DNA from: Enoplolaimus lenunculus
Taxonomy: Eukaryota > Nematoda > Enoplea > Enoplida > Thoracostomopsidae
Assembly: GCA_030248215.1 (NCBI GenBank)
Contig: JASANG010003765.1
Location: 124,001-188,000, forward strand
Direction of reading: 5' to 3'
Length of the DNA: 64,000 nucleotides
A program made the translations under genes and the position numbers. Of this stretch, positions 12,401-20,945 are shown piece after piece (position 1 is the first letter of the stretch; every line of letters starts with the position of its first letter). The notes beneath the pieces are model-generated. The model ran no database searches, was not told the DNA's origin, and was given only the letters and a program-made list of their open reading frames with translations.

Positions 12401-15400
12401 TAAGCCTAACCTAAGCAAAAAATGTAATCTAGAATCTATACTTATTGTTTTATGGACTCACCGTTAAACCTGGACGCCCCTTAAAGTAACATGGGCCATA
12501 GTGAAAAAGCACGCGAGAATTTTAGTACTAAATATGTTGATACAAAATTTTGGTTTGGATCCATGTTGGAAGAATCGACTTTGTGATACATATGAATCCA
12601 CCTGATGCAACGATTAATCAGTATTTTATGGAAATCAAATTAAAATCTGTTCACACTCAGGGGTGCATACAAAAAGAGAATAGGGAAATATATCTCCCAA
12701 CCGAAAATTCTGAAAACACTACAAAAAGACACTAATACAAGCTGTAGACTAAAGCTGTAGAAGTCAAAAATCTCTCTCTCGCTACGTTCATTTGCAAAAA
12801 ACTTTTAGACATGGTTGTTATTTCCCGAATTGAAATCAATGCTACGCTTCTGTTCACGCGATACAGCTAAACAAGCCAGCATAAACATTATTCCTCGAAC
12901 ATCTTTAACGACGCTTAAACCTACACGCAGTTGACAAAAAGTTCATGAATATTTTAATATATGGCTCGTTTTGAAGACAAAAATTTTATCATATTGATTA
13001 CAAGCAATACCCAAACGAACGCTATTTATATTCGAAGCATTATAATATGATAACAAACATTAATTGCAAACTTGTTGTCCTCTATCAGCACGCGATTAGC
13101 GAAACAATTTCCGATAACTGTCCCATATCAGATAAAAAACTAACAAATTATGTAATATTATTTGCCTTCTTTTACTTTTAACTGCACAAAAATAGTAACG
13201 GAAGTTATGAACACAAGCCTGTTTTTGTGATGATTGCCTTAAAGGTAAATTAATGCCGATACGATTGTTAATGCCAGCAGCCAGGGTATAACTGGATATC
13301 CGTTTTCGTTTCCAATAAAAATCAACGGAGACTGAGTTGTTTTCATGGTCAAAACTAGTTTATAAGTCACGTATATATCTTGCAATTTTTCATTACAGAT
13401 ATGCAGATATGCAACAATTGTTAAAAATGAAATAACTGTGAAAAACAATCAAAATCTTGAAAATTTCGGTGCATCCGCCATATTTTCTTCAAAATTTTAA
13501 AAAGCCCGATGAATATTTGCACGTCTCAATTGTGCTGACAAAAAAATAAAACATCATAGAAAATTTCATACTTCAATATTCGTTTTCCGGTTCCGTTTCC
13601 GTTATTTCGATCACTATCCGTTTCCATTTCCCTTATTTTCACTATCCGTCTACACCCTGCCAACAGCACATAATACTGATAAAACAGACCCGGTCAGTCA
13701 TTATTTGATCCTTCTAAAAGTGTAATTTTATTAAATTACATATTAAACTGTTGAAAGCTTCGGATTCAGAATTCAACAATTCATAAACACACTCCGCATA
13801 GGACATAGGTAATGATTTATATTTCTAAATGCTAATCGTAAATTATCCAGCCAGAGTATAATAATAATTTTAAAATAATAATAATAATAGTAATAATAAT
13901 AATAATAATATAATAATAATAATATTAATAGTAATAATATAATAATAATACGTCTTCAAAAATGGTTAGGTTTTGAAATTTTTGCAAATCTGAGTTTCTC
14001 ATGATTTCTTTTGACCACTGCACACCAAATTTTTGAACTGTTATGCCAATCCACGTAGCTTTACAAGCTGAAGAGTTCTCATCCGCATCCCTAGTAAGAA
14101 TCCGTAAGCGGATAGAGTCCCTAAACCCTAATTAGAGTCCATATATGTCAGTTATCCCTTATCGTAGCGCATAAATCACTGCAGGACCAAAAAGTTGTGT
14201 TGGAATCTTTAAAGCATACTTAAGTTTTGAAAGTGCATTACTAAGTATAACATTGCATTATCGCTGAAGTTTTTGCCACGAGACAAATAAATGTTTAATT
14301 CAATGGATAGTTGCAGTACGGTATATATATCAGTAACGAAAGGTGGCGTAGCGTGGGCTAAAAATAAATAACAGTCCGTAACCGAATGGCAGGGGGAATA
14401 CCATCTGGAGAGGAAAAATAAATATCAGTTCCCCCCTCTTATTCGGGCCACTACACTACATAATCCAACCACCTGTTCGCGAGCTATCCGCAAAAATAAA
14501 CCCCATATTTACGACTCTGGTTGGTAGCCAAAGCTTTATATAACGTAAACAAGCACACTGATTGAGTCGACATGTTGCATATTATTGTCATACCATCTGT
14601 GTGTTTCATTCCGGTGTATTTAGTCTCATTAAACTCGGCTCGTCAATCCGCGTCCATTGATAAAAAATTTCAAAAAGGGCCCGTGTGCCTATGAATGACA
14701 CCATTGAACTAAGAACTTCATTTGCTTTAAGATAGACCACTTTTTATCAAATCCCTAACGGCATCCAGATTTCGCACCTCCGACAGAAATGAGCACCTCA
14801 TTTTTTTAAGACAGACCACCTGTTATCAAACTCCTGGAGGGGTCCAGATTGTGTTCGTCCGCCATAGTGGCTTATGGGTATTCCAAAGTTTAAGCGTACC
14901 GTAAAACTAAGATCAAAATCTAAGCCTATTAACAAACTTAAACAAAAAATAGTCTGAAGTTAAAGGTTACTCTATTGTAGCCTGCAAATATGATATCGAA
15001 TATGGCTGAAATAATCAGTCATGCTACCAGGAATTAATAGAAAAGGCGAAAACATTTATAGACGGAGCAGAGACTTTTCCTAACACAGAAACAATTCTTC
15101 AGAAACAATTCTTCAGACGCTATAGAAAATTTTATAGCTGAGGGGAAGCAATGACGTGTGTAGTGACAACGCTGTCGCTAATCCATAATATTCTGGTCCC
15201 TTAATATGCTTTGAGTCCATTTTAGATGTTTTAGCATTGCTATTTTACGCTTGGATTTATAGCGAAATGCGATCGAACGAAACGACCCTTTTTGATTGTT
15301 GAAATGTGCTCGGAATTACTTTGTGGCAGTTTTTGGCTCACAGTACCATGGGTAGCAGCTATAAAGACTTAAGAGACACTTTAGAGCAATTTTTGGCTTA

Positions 15401-18400
15401 GGCTTATGTTTAGGCTTAGGAATAAGCTCATTCTTGGCTATGGCGGCTTACACTTAGGAATATGCTTATACTACTGGTACGGCGCTGTTCTGTAAGGCCG
15501 ACAGAGGCAAGCGTTTTCGAAACCCAACCTTGGGCCTAAGTCAGAGCGTAAATGTGGGAGAAGGGAAGAGGAAAAGAGTCCAAAAAAATGACAACCATAC
15601 TAATTATTGGCAGGGTTTCTGAAATCTTACTTAAGTATTTACTTAAGCTATGCTTAAGTAATTACTTCACTTATCGAACAAAACAGGTAATCGCCAACTA
15701 TGACCCATTGTCGCTACAAAACAGTAACAGTTTTGCTTTATATTAAGGAGGCACCACGAGTCTACAATTTCAGGTAAACCAATGTTAGTATACATGAACG
15801 GTTAATTTGTAATCTGTCAGATTTAGTCAGCGACTGAATTATTTACTTGACTTACGTACGCTTTTAAAAACGACAAAATAGCAAAGTAATTACTTAGCCC
15901 GAACTTAAATACCAAATGATACTTAAGTAGGGTTTCAGAAACCCAACCAGAGACAATTTAAAATAGGATCAGGGTCAGAGTTATGCGACTGCTGCGTTGA
16001 CGTTATACAATATCCGGTTTGAAATCAACAGTCACAATTTGTTGAAAAAAATAAAACAAATAGAAAATTTGAAATACCAGAAGAAGTCACCACTGAAAAC
16101 ACAGCGATGCCTCGTCTGATTAAAAATTCACTACAAAAACAGTATTAACATCGTAATGTAAAAATCAACCACATTTACCCGAATCTAGGATTTACCAAGT
16201 ATACTTTTGACGCATTGATTTTGTAAAGCGTTGCCCAAATTGCGTAGCAAAATTTTCGTGTGAACGGTTCTATATGGTACTGTTTAAAACTTAGAATTTG
16301 TAGTTAGACTTCGACATCGCACAGCTTTTAGACATTTGTTAACTAGAACAGCTGGTTTAATTGTATACTATAGCATCTATTGCAGTAAATTTATCATTTT
16401 GTGCGTTAAAATTAGAAGACTAAAATAAATCGTGTTAACGCAATATATTCAGTTGACATGTGACGAATTATTTACGTCAACAGTACAGTTTCAATTTTAA
16501 AATAGACACCCAAGATTTGTGATCAGCTGTCTTAGTTTGTTTCCAAAAAGATATTAAATGATTTAATTACGAAATCATTGATTTCATTCCATCTGTACAG
16601 CTCAGAAACAAAGCTAATGATGTTTGTGATGCTCGTAAACCAATATATTTAAAACAATGAATAATTCAGCCAACTAAATACTACATGTAAGCATGTGAGG
16701 AATGCATGTCCGTATGTATATGCAAATGCATTACACTATATAGTACGCTTGCAGATAGCATACTGTCGGCACATAAAAGTCGACGAAAAAAGTTATTGGA
16801 GAAGCGTGCTGCGTGGCTCAGCGGTAGAGCGTTCGCTTAAGGACCCGCAGGCTTGAAGTTCGATCCCCGTTCTATTGACCTCCTTTTACAGCTGTTTAGT
16901 TAAAAGGTCTGAAGTCCCGGCTTCCACATAGACTTGCGGACGTACGGAATATGGACACCCAGGAATTTAATTAAAAACAGTTTATTTTATAGATTTCGAC
17001 TCGCTGAGTTTAGTGGTACCATTTTTAAGGATGCAGGGTCCCCGGTTCAACAGTTATAGCCCTTCAAACTTCAACTTTTAATTATATAAGATGTACAAAC
17101 GCCAACCAAACTTGTTAATAATTTCGAGAACCATAACTTTTGAACCGTTGGTCATGCAACCATAAAAGTGGTACCATTTAACTCAGCTCGTGAGCCGCCC
17201 TGACACTAAACAGTGAAAATGTTTCACCAGAAACAAAATTTCAAATTTTTTATAATTATAAATTTCGTCGTTTATAAATAAATATGTAAACAGGTTTATG
17301 AGCAACTGACATTATTATTTGTCGCAAATATTTACTTAAAAAGTTGTTTGGTAGTAATGGGTTCATGCTCTGAGTTCAATGAAAACTTAATTCATGGATG
17401 AGAGTCAAGCATTATTTCAACTGCACAAAAAAACCTAATTTATCAACACAGGCCAAAGTATAGAACAGGCGTGACACGCTAGTATAAGCATATTCCGAAG
17501 CCTAACCCTAAGCGTAACAACGAGCTTATACCAGAGTCTATGCCTAACCAAAAAATTGGTCTAAAGCTTAATGTTACTCTATTCCAGTCCCACAGAAAAA
17601 CGTTCCGCCCGTGATCGTTAATACATGGGCAAAAACACGGAAGTAAATTTTAACGTTAGAGAAAGTTTACTTCCTTGCTTGCCGCCAGCATTGCTTACTG
17701 TTTGATTAAAGCAAACGAAACCTTTCATGGCGCTCGACACACAAGGAACACACCACACTGCGAGCTCACAATTAACCACAAAGTACTAGTTCCTGTTCAC
17801 AACTCGGTTATACAAAGAAACAAATAAGCAATTTCAACATCAAACGCAACAAACAAGAGAGTTTTATACACTGATGACAGGTTTCAAATATTAATACAAA
17901 ATCTAAACATTGCTCAAGTCTGTGATGAGGTAAATTACACCATCGCGTTGGCTTCACCAAAGCATCGCATGTGAACACGTGTTTTATCGAAAAAAATTCG
18001 TTTTGACTTAATTTTCAAAAAGTGAAATTTAAACAAACTACTCACATTTTCCAATGAACGTTTCGCAACTTTTTAATTTCGCAGTATTGTTGTATGATAG
18101 TTGGACTGCTTTTTTAGCAAGCACCAATTAATCGACAATATTTATTTATTACCCCCCCGCCCCACTCCCTACTTACTATATATGCTGGTCAGAAATCTCA
18201 ATATGGATTGACAAATTTTGCAAAGTTGACTATTCTCAGTTAAGCGTACACCTTAGCTGGATGAACAAATATTTTTGAAAACACAAAATTGTAAATGAGT
18301 TTAACAAAAAGTTGCTATAGTTTTTATCGAGAAATCAAGGTTACTTCGGTTCGATATCGTAAACTTAAGTTTCAGTCAACTTTTAAGCGCGTAAAATCAT

Positions 18401-19697
18401 TAGATGAGCAAAAAACGGTAAGTTTCGCAAGCACAAAAATTCGTTGCTCAAACAGAAAGCGTTTTACAGCTGTTGTAATTTACGTTCAATCACCGCATGC
18501 CCATTTAGTTTTTTGGCTTTCGCTCAGATATTCGGGTCCATATATTAAGATCAGGGGCGGAATGCTTTTTCTGCGTTACTGCAATCGAGTAAGCTTGGGC
18601 TTTACACAATTTTTTTCTCTTACGACTATGATTAGGCTTAGGAATATGCTTATTTTACTGTTACGGCCGTGTTCTATACATTGGCTCTTGTTCGGCAGCC
18701 TACAGACATGATTTTAAATAAAAATTATTTACGTGCTTTGGTAATAGATAGGACGAGTATATTTGTTTTCAGTCTTACCTACATCTATGCGATCACACTA
18801 ATGTGTTGTTTGTCGCGTAAAATTGTATTTATACGCGTATCAAAACGCAAGCTAAACTGCGAACCTCGAAATAGTCAAAATAACAATTCTGTGAATTTTA
18901 GTGTTTTCACAAAAATTTCTCTTCTAATATCAAAATGCCGTTTTACAGAAATAAACACAACAAGAATGTTTTCGTCAGTTACTAACGAATGCTAGCTTGC
19001 GTACAAACTAAGCTTAATAAAGCAGCACAATGATGAACACAAAAATTAATGTACAATATTAACCAAACCTATTTTCGTTGCATGATAACAAATTTTAGCA
19101 GATAACTTATAGCTTGCGCGTGAACTTATAGGCCATTTTTTAAAATTATTCTTTGTTTCTAAGCATAGTTCACGAACAAACTATATTTGACGTTATTAAA
19201 CTCAATTCGGTAAAATTATATAGCGCCATTGTAGCACAAAGTTGCATTGCTGTGTAGTTTAGCGATTAGAGCAGCGGACCGGTAACCTGTACGTTTTGGG
19301 TTTGCGCCCCACCGCATCCGCAGCAAAAAATTTCGTAAAGGGCTCGTATATGGTACTGCTTAACTTAGCATTAATATTTGAATATATTTCATGTTTTGGC
19401 AACTAGTGGTGTATCTAAACGTCGATTAAAATATCGAAAAAAACTAACACAACATAATGAGTGAATTATTAAGAATGAAAATGTTTCTGCAAATATTGTC
19501 TCATATTTGTAGAATACAAAACAACGCATTTTACCTGACTTTGATCAACCAGCAAGGCTGAAATTGGCAATATTGGTGTCGGTCGTTTTAGTTCATTGTT
19601 GGGTGCGACACTTGTAGTTATTTGCGATGCTAGTACTGCTGAAATCAACGACTCGCGTATGCTGTCTTTCTGTTGCTGTTGTGGTTGTTGTTGTTGC

Positions 19698-19773
<76 letters not shown>

Positions 19774-19787
19774 GCTGCTGCTGCTGC

Positions 19788-19831
<44 letters not shown>

Positions 19832-20326
19832 TTGATGTTGTTGTTGCTGTTGCTGTTGATGGTGATGTTCTTGCTGCTGCTGCTGCTGTTGTTGCTGCTG
19901 TTCTTGTTGGTCTTGTGGCCCAGCGGAATATATGTCACTTGATACGACAGAACATTCGTTCATTCCAGCCTCTTGAACAATTTCGTTAAATTTACGTAAC
20001 AGAGAATTACTCACGCTCGACAACGATCCATTACAGGCGTCGCTTGCGGTCGTGCTATGAACTAAATTATTGTTTGCCAATGACGGCACGTTCTGCAAAT
20101 CATTTGTCTGTCCGTGGGTCGAAACGTACGCCGAAATTGTTTGCAAATCATTTGTCTGTCCGTGGGTCGAACCATACGCCGAAATTGTTTGCAAATCATT
20201 TGTCTGTCCGTGGGTCGAACCATACGCCGAAATTGTTAGTTTTCCGGTTGCTGGCGGAGTCGGTGTAATATCTGGTCGTGGAATTGAATTTGGAGTTTCG
20301 CCGACAACTGATGTATTATGAATCAT
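983..20326 (-). CDS. FoxP: FoxP forkhead transcription factor, gene model (3' end beyond window)
   Basis: Nuclear DNA-binding regulator of the FOXP subfamily. Nine exons (19535-20326, 9131-9436, 8091-8208, 6202-7092, 5101-5279, 3176-4552, 2666-2884, 1544-2387, 983-1161) have GT/AG borders and compatible phases, and join into 1635 codons with no stop. Order in the protein: three 16-residue repeats (31-78), a 48-Gln tract (167-214), a Q/N-rich stretch, a 37-Gln tract (603-639), a C2H2 finger (C724, C729, H742, H747), a leucine-zipper segment (about 763-790), a linker of roughly 800 residues, and the first two thirds of a forkhead domain (from about 1580). Finger, zipper and forkhead in this order are diagnostic of FOXP. 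Human FOXP2 is 715 residues in all, so this protein is more than twice that size. The start is the ATG at 20326, with A at -3; upstream exons cannot be excluded. The rest of the forkhead lies left of base 1. Confidence 0.93.
1162..1543 (-). other. FoxP intron 8
   Basis: Intron between linker exon and forkhead exon. Nothing beyond the splice signals is recognised. Confidence 0.8.
1544..2387 (-). CDS. FoxP: FoxP exon 8: linker, Gln-rich, entry to forkhead
   Basis: Acceptor TTATTCTAG|ATT (phase 0) and donor GCAG|GTACTT (phase 1), 844 bp. It starts [14 protein letters not shown] and carries a Q-rich block (about 1660-1780). It ends [15 protein letters not shown], the counterpart of FOXP2 RRRHSDKYNIPMSS just before the forkhead. 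Antisense and alternate-frame poly-Asn ORFs over the Q block are shadows. Confidence 0.9.
2474..2478 (-). other. Duplicated, probably cryptic or alternative acceptor upstream of FoxP exon 8
   Basis: The minus-strand sequence just inside exon 8 (TTCCACTGCCCTCATTCG) recurs with one mismatch 87 bp upstream (TTCCACTGCCATCATTCG), again right after an AG (CTTGAG|GTTCC). Used as an acceptor it stays in phase 0 and adds [20 protein letters not shown] plus four residues, then a stop before exon 8 begins. The pyrimidine tract is poorer than that of the main site. Confidence 0.5.
2500..2548. repeat. (TA)n/(TATG)n microsatellite in FoxP intron 7
   Basis: AT dinucleotides with five TATG units, just above the duplicated acceptor of exon 8. 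Confidence 0.9.
2666..2884 (-). CDS. FoxP: FoxP exon 7: linker
   Basis: Acceptor TTGTTGTAG|AAA and donor ACTTAT|GTAAGT, phase 0 to 0, 73 codons. It starts [17 protein letters not shown] and ends [10 protein letters not shown]. The low-complexity Ser/Pro/Gln content has no recognised domain. The consensus donor and frame agreement make it a likely constitutive exon. Confidence 0.83.
3176..4552 (-). CDS. FoxP: FoxP exon 6: leucine zipper and long charged linker
   Basis: Acceptor ATTTCAG|ATC and donor GAAACG|GTAAAT, both phase 0, 459 codons in one exon. It opens with [16 protein letters not shown], which aligns without gaps to the FOXP2 zipper VVQQLEIQLSKERERL and continues to GMDAHLW. The next 430 or so residues are Ser/Thr/Asn-rich and then strongly acidic and basic. 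One basic patch, [19 protein letters not shown], could be a nuclear localisation signal. I do not find the CtBP-binding PLNLV motif that follows the zipper in vertebrate FOXP1/2. The size of this exon is the main reason the protein is so large. Confidence 0.9.
4553..5100 (-). other. FoxP intron between finger and zipper exons
   Basis: AT-rich, no repeat or exon recognised. The small ORFs here are chance. Confidence 0.8.
5101..5279 (-). CDS. FoxP: FoxP exon 5: C2H2 zinc finger
   Basis: Acceptor ATATTAG|GC and donor GCTGAG|GTACAA (phase 1 in, phase 0 out), 179 bp. It encodes [18 protein letters not shown], then [19 protein letters not shown]. The FOXP2 equivalent is CKWPGCESICEDFGQF ... HLNNEHALDDRSTAQ, with the same Cys and His spacing (C-x4-C-x12-H-x4-H). 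This is the single FOXP-type finger, which in vertebrates sits directly before the zipper that mediates dimerisation. It is the clearest FOXP signature outside the forkhead. Confidence 0.97.
5456..5668. mobile_element. Foldback family H copy, in FoxP intron
   Basis: Left GATATTCTCAAATGTGCATA; right reversed TATTCTGAAATGTGAATTTT. Shares the central AATTGCAAATT and CAAATGTTGAA blocks with the copy at 28068. Confidence 0.6.
6202..7092 (-). CDS. FoxP: FoxP exon 4: Gln/His-rich, 37-Gln tract
   Basis: Acceptor ATTTCAG|GGG and donor GGAG|GTAAAA (phase 1 in and out), 891 bp. It encodes several shorter Q runs, a [10 protein letters not shown] patch, and a pure run of 37 glutamines (plus-strand TTG repeat, 6392-6502). 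The run is followed by [15 protein letters not shown] and a less biased tail ending [10 protein letters not shown]. The junction with the finger exon reads [10 protein letters not shown]. Long Gln runs before the zinc finger are also a feature of vertebrate FOXP2. Frame-shifted antisense ORFs here (poly-Leu, poly-Thr, poly-Asn) are artefacts of the triplet repeat. Confidence 0.9.
6392..6502 (-). repeat. (CAA)n tract coding 37 Gln in FoxP exon 4
   Basis: 111 bp of Gln codons, nearly all CAA, interrupted only by a few CAG. It is bounded by an AAA codon on one side and a CGA codon on the other. Confidence 0.97.
7093..8090 (-). other. FoxP intron 3
   Basis: 1 kb with no recognised exon or family repeat. 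A 91-codon plus-strand ORF at 7471-7746 shows no domain. Confidence 0.7.
8091..8208 (-). CDS. FoxP: FoxP exon 3: Gln-rich helical segment
   Basis: Acceptor TTTCCAG|ACT and donor AATG|GTAAGT (phase 0 in, phase 1 out), 118 bp. It encodes [18 protein letters not shown] and then [14 protein letters not shown]. The pattern recalls the Q/L-rich segment of vertebrate FOXP1/2 that precedes the zinc finger. The frame agrees with both neighbours. Confidence 0.85.
8388..8571. mobile_element. Palindrome-ended MITE (ATTGCGTTTTTG ends)
   Basis: Left TATTGCGTTTTTGCCC; right reversed GTTGCGTTTTTGGTCGACC. Subterminal GGGGG/CCCTCC blocks are also inverted. Single copy in the window. Confidence 0.55.
8751..9091. 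mobile_element. Family C element (TTGG ends, TTAAGT-rich)
   Basis: Left TTGGCTGGGTTTCAGAAATG, right reversed TTGGTTGGGTTTCTGAAATC. The subterminal part is rich in ACTTAAGTA words. Flanked by TA on both sides; 341 bp. It ends 39 bp below the donor of FoxP exon 2. Confidence 0.88.
9131..9436 (-). CDS. FoxP: FoxP exon 2: Asn/Gln/Ser-rich
   Basis: Acceptor ATTCAG|ATG and donor ATTGAA|GTATAT, both phase 0, 102 codons. The sequence is low-complexity (an Asn run near the start, then SQQN and LQDQLQHN patches) with no named domain. Assignment rests on phase agreement with the exons on both sides and on its place between two Q-rich FoxP exons. It lies 10 kb downstream of exon 1 and 39 bp from the end of a family C element. 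Confidence 0.8.
9580..9785. mobile_element. Foldback family H copy
   Basis: Right end reversed TATTCTCAACTGCGTATAGC then ATCTATCACCAGT. The left end is more diverged (CACCTATCTCC). GAACCAGTGAATGGTGAGG is shared in inverse with 28068. Confidence 0.6.
9878..10088. mobile_element. hAT-like MITE (CAGGGCCGG ends)
   Basis: Begins CAGGGCCGGAGCAGCCACCC and ends with the reverse of CAGTGCCGGATCCAACGG. 8-bp flanks TACCTAGT and CAACTAGT match at 6 of 8. Ends and duplication length fit the hAT superfamily. The interior is G/C-homopolymer-rich. Confidence 0.8.
11092..11262. mobile_element. hAT-like MITE (CAGTGGCGGATCC ends)
   Basis: Left CAGTGGCGGATCCAAAAATT; right reversed CACTGGCGATTCCAAGGG. Flanks CAAACAAA and CAAATAAC match at 6 of 8. 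171 bp, no ORF. Confidence 0.8.
12295..12497. mobile_element. Family A MITE, intact copy with 8-bp target duplication
   Basis: Ends GGCCTATGTTACTTTAAAGG and (reverse) GGCCCATGTTACTTTAAGGG. Flanked by perfect ATAGTGAA (12287-12294 and 12498-12505). The interior is a degenerate CCTAAG hexamer array (the complement of TTAGGC-like units). No coding capacity. Confidence 0.93.
13282..13659. mobile_element. hAT-like MITE (CAGGGTGTA ends)
   Basis: Left CAGGGTATAACTGGATATCC; right reversed CAGGGTGTAGACGGATAGTG. 8-bp flanks CCAGCAGC and CCAACAGC match at 7 of 8. 378 bp. A chance ORF (13239-13448) overlaps it. Confidence 0.85.
13868..13952. repeat. (TAA)n microsatellite
   Basis: Imperfect TAA/ATA array with occasional TAG interruptions, in FoxP intron 1. 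Confidence 0.9.
14085..14456. mobile_element. Family B element, 5' truncated
   Basis: Shares the internal order of the 42744 copy (GAGTCC blocks, TTGCATTATCGCTGAAG, TTTAATTCAATGGATAGTTG, CAGTAACGAAAGGTGGCG). It ends CTCTTATTCGGGCCACTACA and is followed by TA. The left terminus is missing. Confidence 0.82.
14876..14985. mobile_element. Family A fragment
   Basis: Contains the internal segment AAAAAATAGTCTGAAG and ACTCTATTGTAGCC shared with other A copies (17556, 33495, 33890). Both termini are lost. Confidence 0.5.
15366..15502. mobile_element. Family A fragment
   Basis: TTTAGGCTTAGGAAT-type units followed by a right terminus with GGCGCTGTTCTGTAAGGCC. The left terminus is not identified. Confidence 0.6.
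15607..15949. mobile_element. Family C element
   Basis: Left TTGGCAGGGTTTCTGAAATC after TA; right reversed CTGGTTGGGTTTCTGAAACC. ACTTAAGT words at both ends. Same length as the 8751 copy. A terminus fragment also occurs at 45415-45445. Confidence 0.85.
16700..16940 (+). mobile_element. SINE with internal tRNA-like promoter
   Basis: Box A-like TGGCTCAGCGGTAGAGCG near 16814 and box B-like AGTTCGATCCCC near 16857. The flanks do not fold into a tRNA acceptor stem. The 5' part (CATGTCCGT, TGCAAATGCATTACACTATA) and the 3' part (CAGCTGTTTAGTTAAAAGGT then CTGAAGTCC) are shared with 51915-52175, so the unit is about 240 bp. Confidence 0.8.
16998..17200. mobile_element. Family E-like inverted repeat
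   Basis: Arms CGCTGAGTTTAGTGGTACCA and (reversed) CGAGCTGAGTTAAATGGTACC; the inner GATGCAGGGTC and AACAGTTAT words recall family E. Confidence 0.5.
17451..17630. mobile_element. Family A MITE copy
   Basis: Starts GGCCAAAGTATAGAACAGG and ends with the reverse of GCCCATGTATTAACGATCAC. Internal AAGCCTAA-type units. The flanking 8-mers do not match clearly. Confidence 0.8.
18535..18686. mobile_element. Family A MITE, older copy
   Basis: The left end GGTCCATATATTAAGATCAG continues GGGCGGAA. The right end reversed reads GAGCCAATGTATAGAACACG. A few TTAGGC-like units remain. It forms the tail of a chance ORF (18295-18711). Confidence 0.7.
19247..19326 (+). repeat. tRNA-like sequence (pseudogene or SINE head)
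   Basis: Box A-like TAGTTTAGCGATTAGAGCA, loop ACCGGTAACC (would give anticodon GGT), box B-like GGGTTTGCGCCCC. Outer 8-mers TTGCTGTG and CGCAGCAA can pair, but the D and anticodon stems are poor. I do not call it a working tRNA. Confidence 0.45.
19535..20326 (-). CDS. FoxP: FoxP exon 1: N-terminus with triplicated 16-mer and 48-Gln tract
   Basis: Begins at ATG 20326 (minus-strand context CCACTATGA) and ends at donor CAG|GTAAAA in phase 0 (264 codons). Residues 31-78 are three copies of [16 protein letters not shown], the last with V for G. Residues 167-214 are 48 consecutive glutamines, mostly CAA with a short CAG patch; Q/H-rich sequence precedes them and PQQQQK follows. Then comes a short ordinary segment ending LLVDQSQ. 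The frame stays open for some codons upstream of the ATG, so this could instead be an internal exon whose acceptor lies just above 20326. Confidence 0.87.
19685..19828 (-). repeat. (CAA)n tract coding 48 Gln in FoxP exon 1
   Basis: 144 bp of pure CAA/CAG codons on the minus strand (TTG/CTG on the plus), mostly CAA. A CAG-rich patch lies near 19773-19790. Confidence 0.97.
20094..20237 (-). repeat. 48-bp tandem repeat, three copies, in FoxP exon 1
   Basis: Units 20094-20141, 20142-20189 and 20190-20237 are nearly identical (one two-base difference in the first unit, one base at the end of the third) and keep the reading frame, giving the 16-residue triplicate. The low divergence suggests a recent duplication. 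Confidence 0.97.
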
Positions 20327-20782
20327 AGTGGTGTTAATTTCATTTTCGACTAATATTTCTATTTCATGTCAAAGCGTGGGTTAAAAATTCCTGATGTAAT
20401 CTTGTACTATTGTCTATTTTCAGCTCGATATTTTAACACAGCGTAAGCGTGTACGTAGAACTACATTGTGGTGATAGTAAATTAAGCGTTGTACAATCAA
20501 CAGTAATACTCGATCGGTTTACATTTCTTTTAACTAATAATACCGTTGTTGAGTTTAACGAAAAGTTCACCTGTTCTGATATTTATTAAACTAATAACGT
20601 CTGAAAAATGCACTTAACCAAACTTTCCAACCAGCAAACGGTACTTTTCATTTCAAACATGTGTTATGCGATAATCGAGGTTAAAATATATACTTTCAAA
20701 GTTGGTTGATATAAGAATTGTCTTTAATGAACAAACATCGAACTACTGTAAGTAATTCTGGTTTTACATATTAGACTAACAA

Positions 20783-20945
20783 GCAGCCAGCTCATGTAGC
20801 TAGTGGAGCTAGAAAAATTTTCAGGAGAGGCATACAAAGGTTTTCGTTGGCTGACAAATAAAATTGTAAAATTTCAAGGGGGGTCCAAAGTTTTTCCAGG
20901 GGAGCTGAGCCTTCTGGGTCCCTCTTGGATACGGGCCCGATATTT
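20783..20945. mobile_element. Family D element (GTAGCCAG ends)
   Basis: Left CAAGCAGCCAGCTCATGTAG; right reversed TCGGGCCCGTATCCAAGAG. Shares AATTTTCAGGAG, CATACAAAGGTTTTCG and CCAGGGGAGCTGAGCC blocks with 24523. Confidence 0.65.

Larger units (their letters stand above)
9437..19534 (-). other. FoxP intron 1, 10.1 kb, filled with small elements
   Basis: Holds the H, hAT-like, A, B, C, SINE and tRNA-like elements listed separately. Stretches with nothing recognised: 10089-11091, 11263-12294, 12498-13281, 17631-18534, 18690-19246. No further FoxP exon was found. Confidence 0.75.

Noticed and set aside
12330-12420. TTAGGC/CCTAAG arrays as interstitial telomere sequence
   Set aside because: They sit inside inverted-repeat elements with target duplications and are degenerate, so they moved as part of a MITE rather than marking a telomere.
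16808-16870. Functional tRNA gene
   Set aside because: Box A and B are present but acceptor and D stems do not form, and the unit is repeated with conserved flanks, as in a SINE. The tRNA-like sequences at 19247 and 41378 fail similarly.
18295-18711. 138-codon plus-strand ORF
   Set aside because: Its 3' half runs through a family A element and the rest has no protein-like conservation.
19596-19942. Plus-strand ORFs with poly-Cys, poly-Val and poly-Leu opposite FoxP exon 1
   Set aside because: They are the other frames of the CAA/TTG array; no splice signals or ordinary flanking protein sequence support them. The same applies to poly-Leu, poly-Thr and poly-Asn ORFs at 6352-7004 and 1601-1792.
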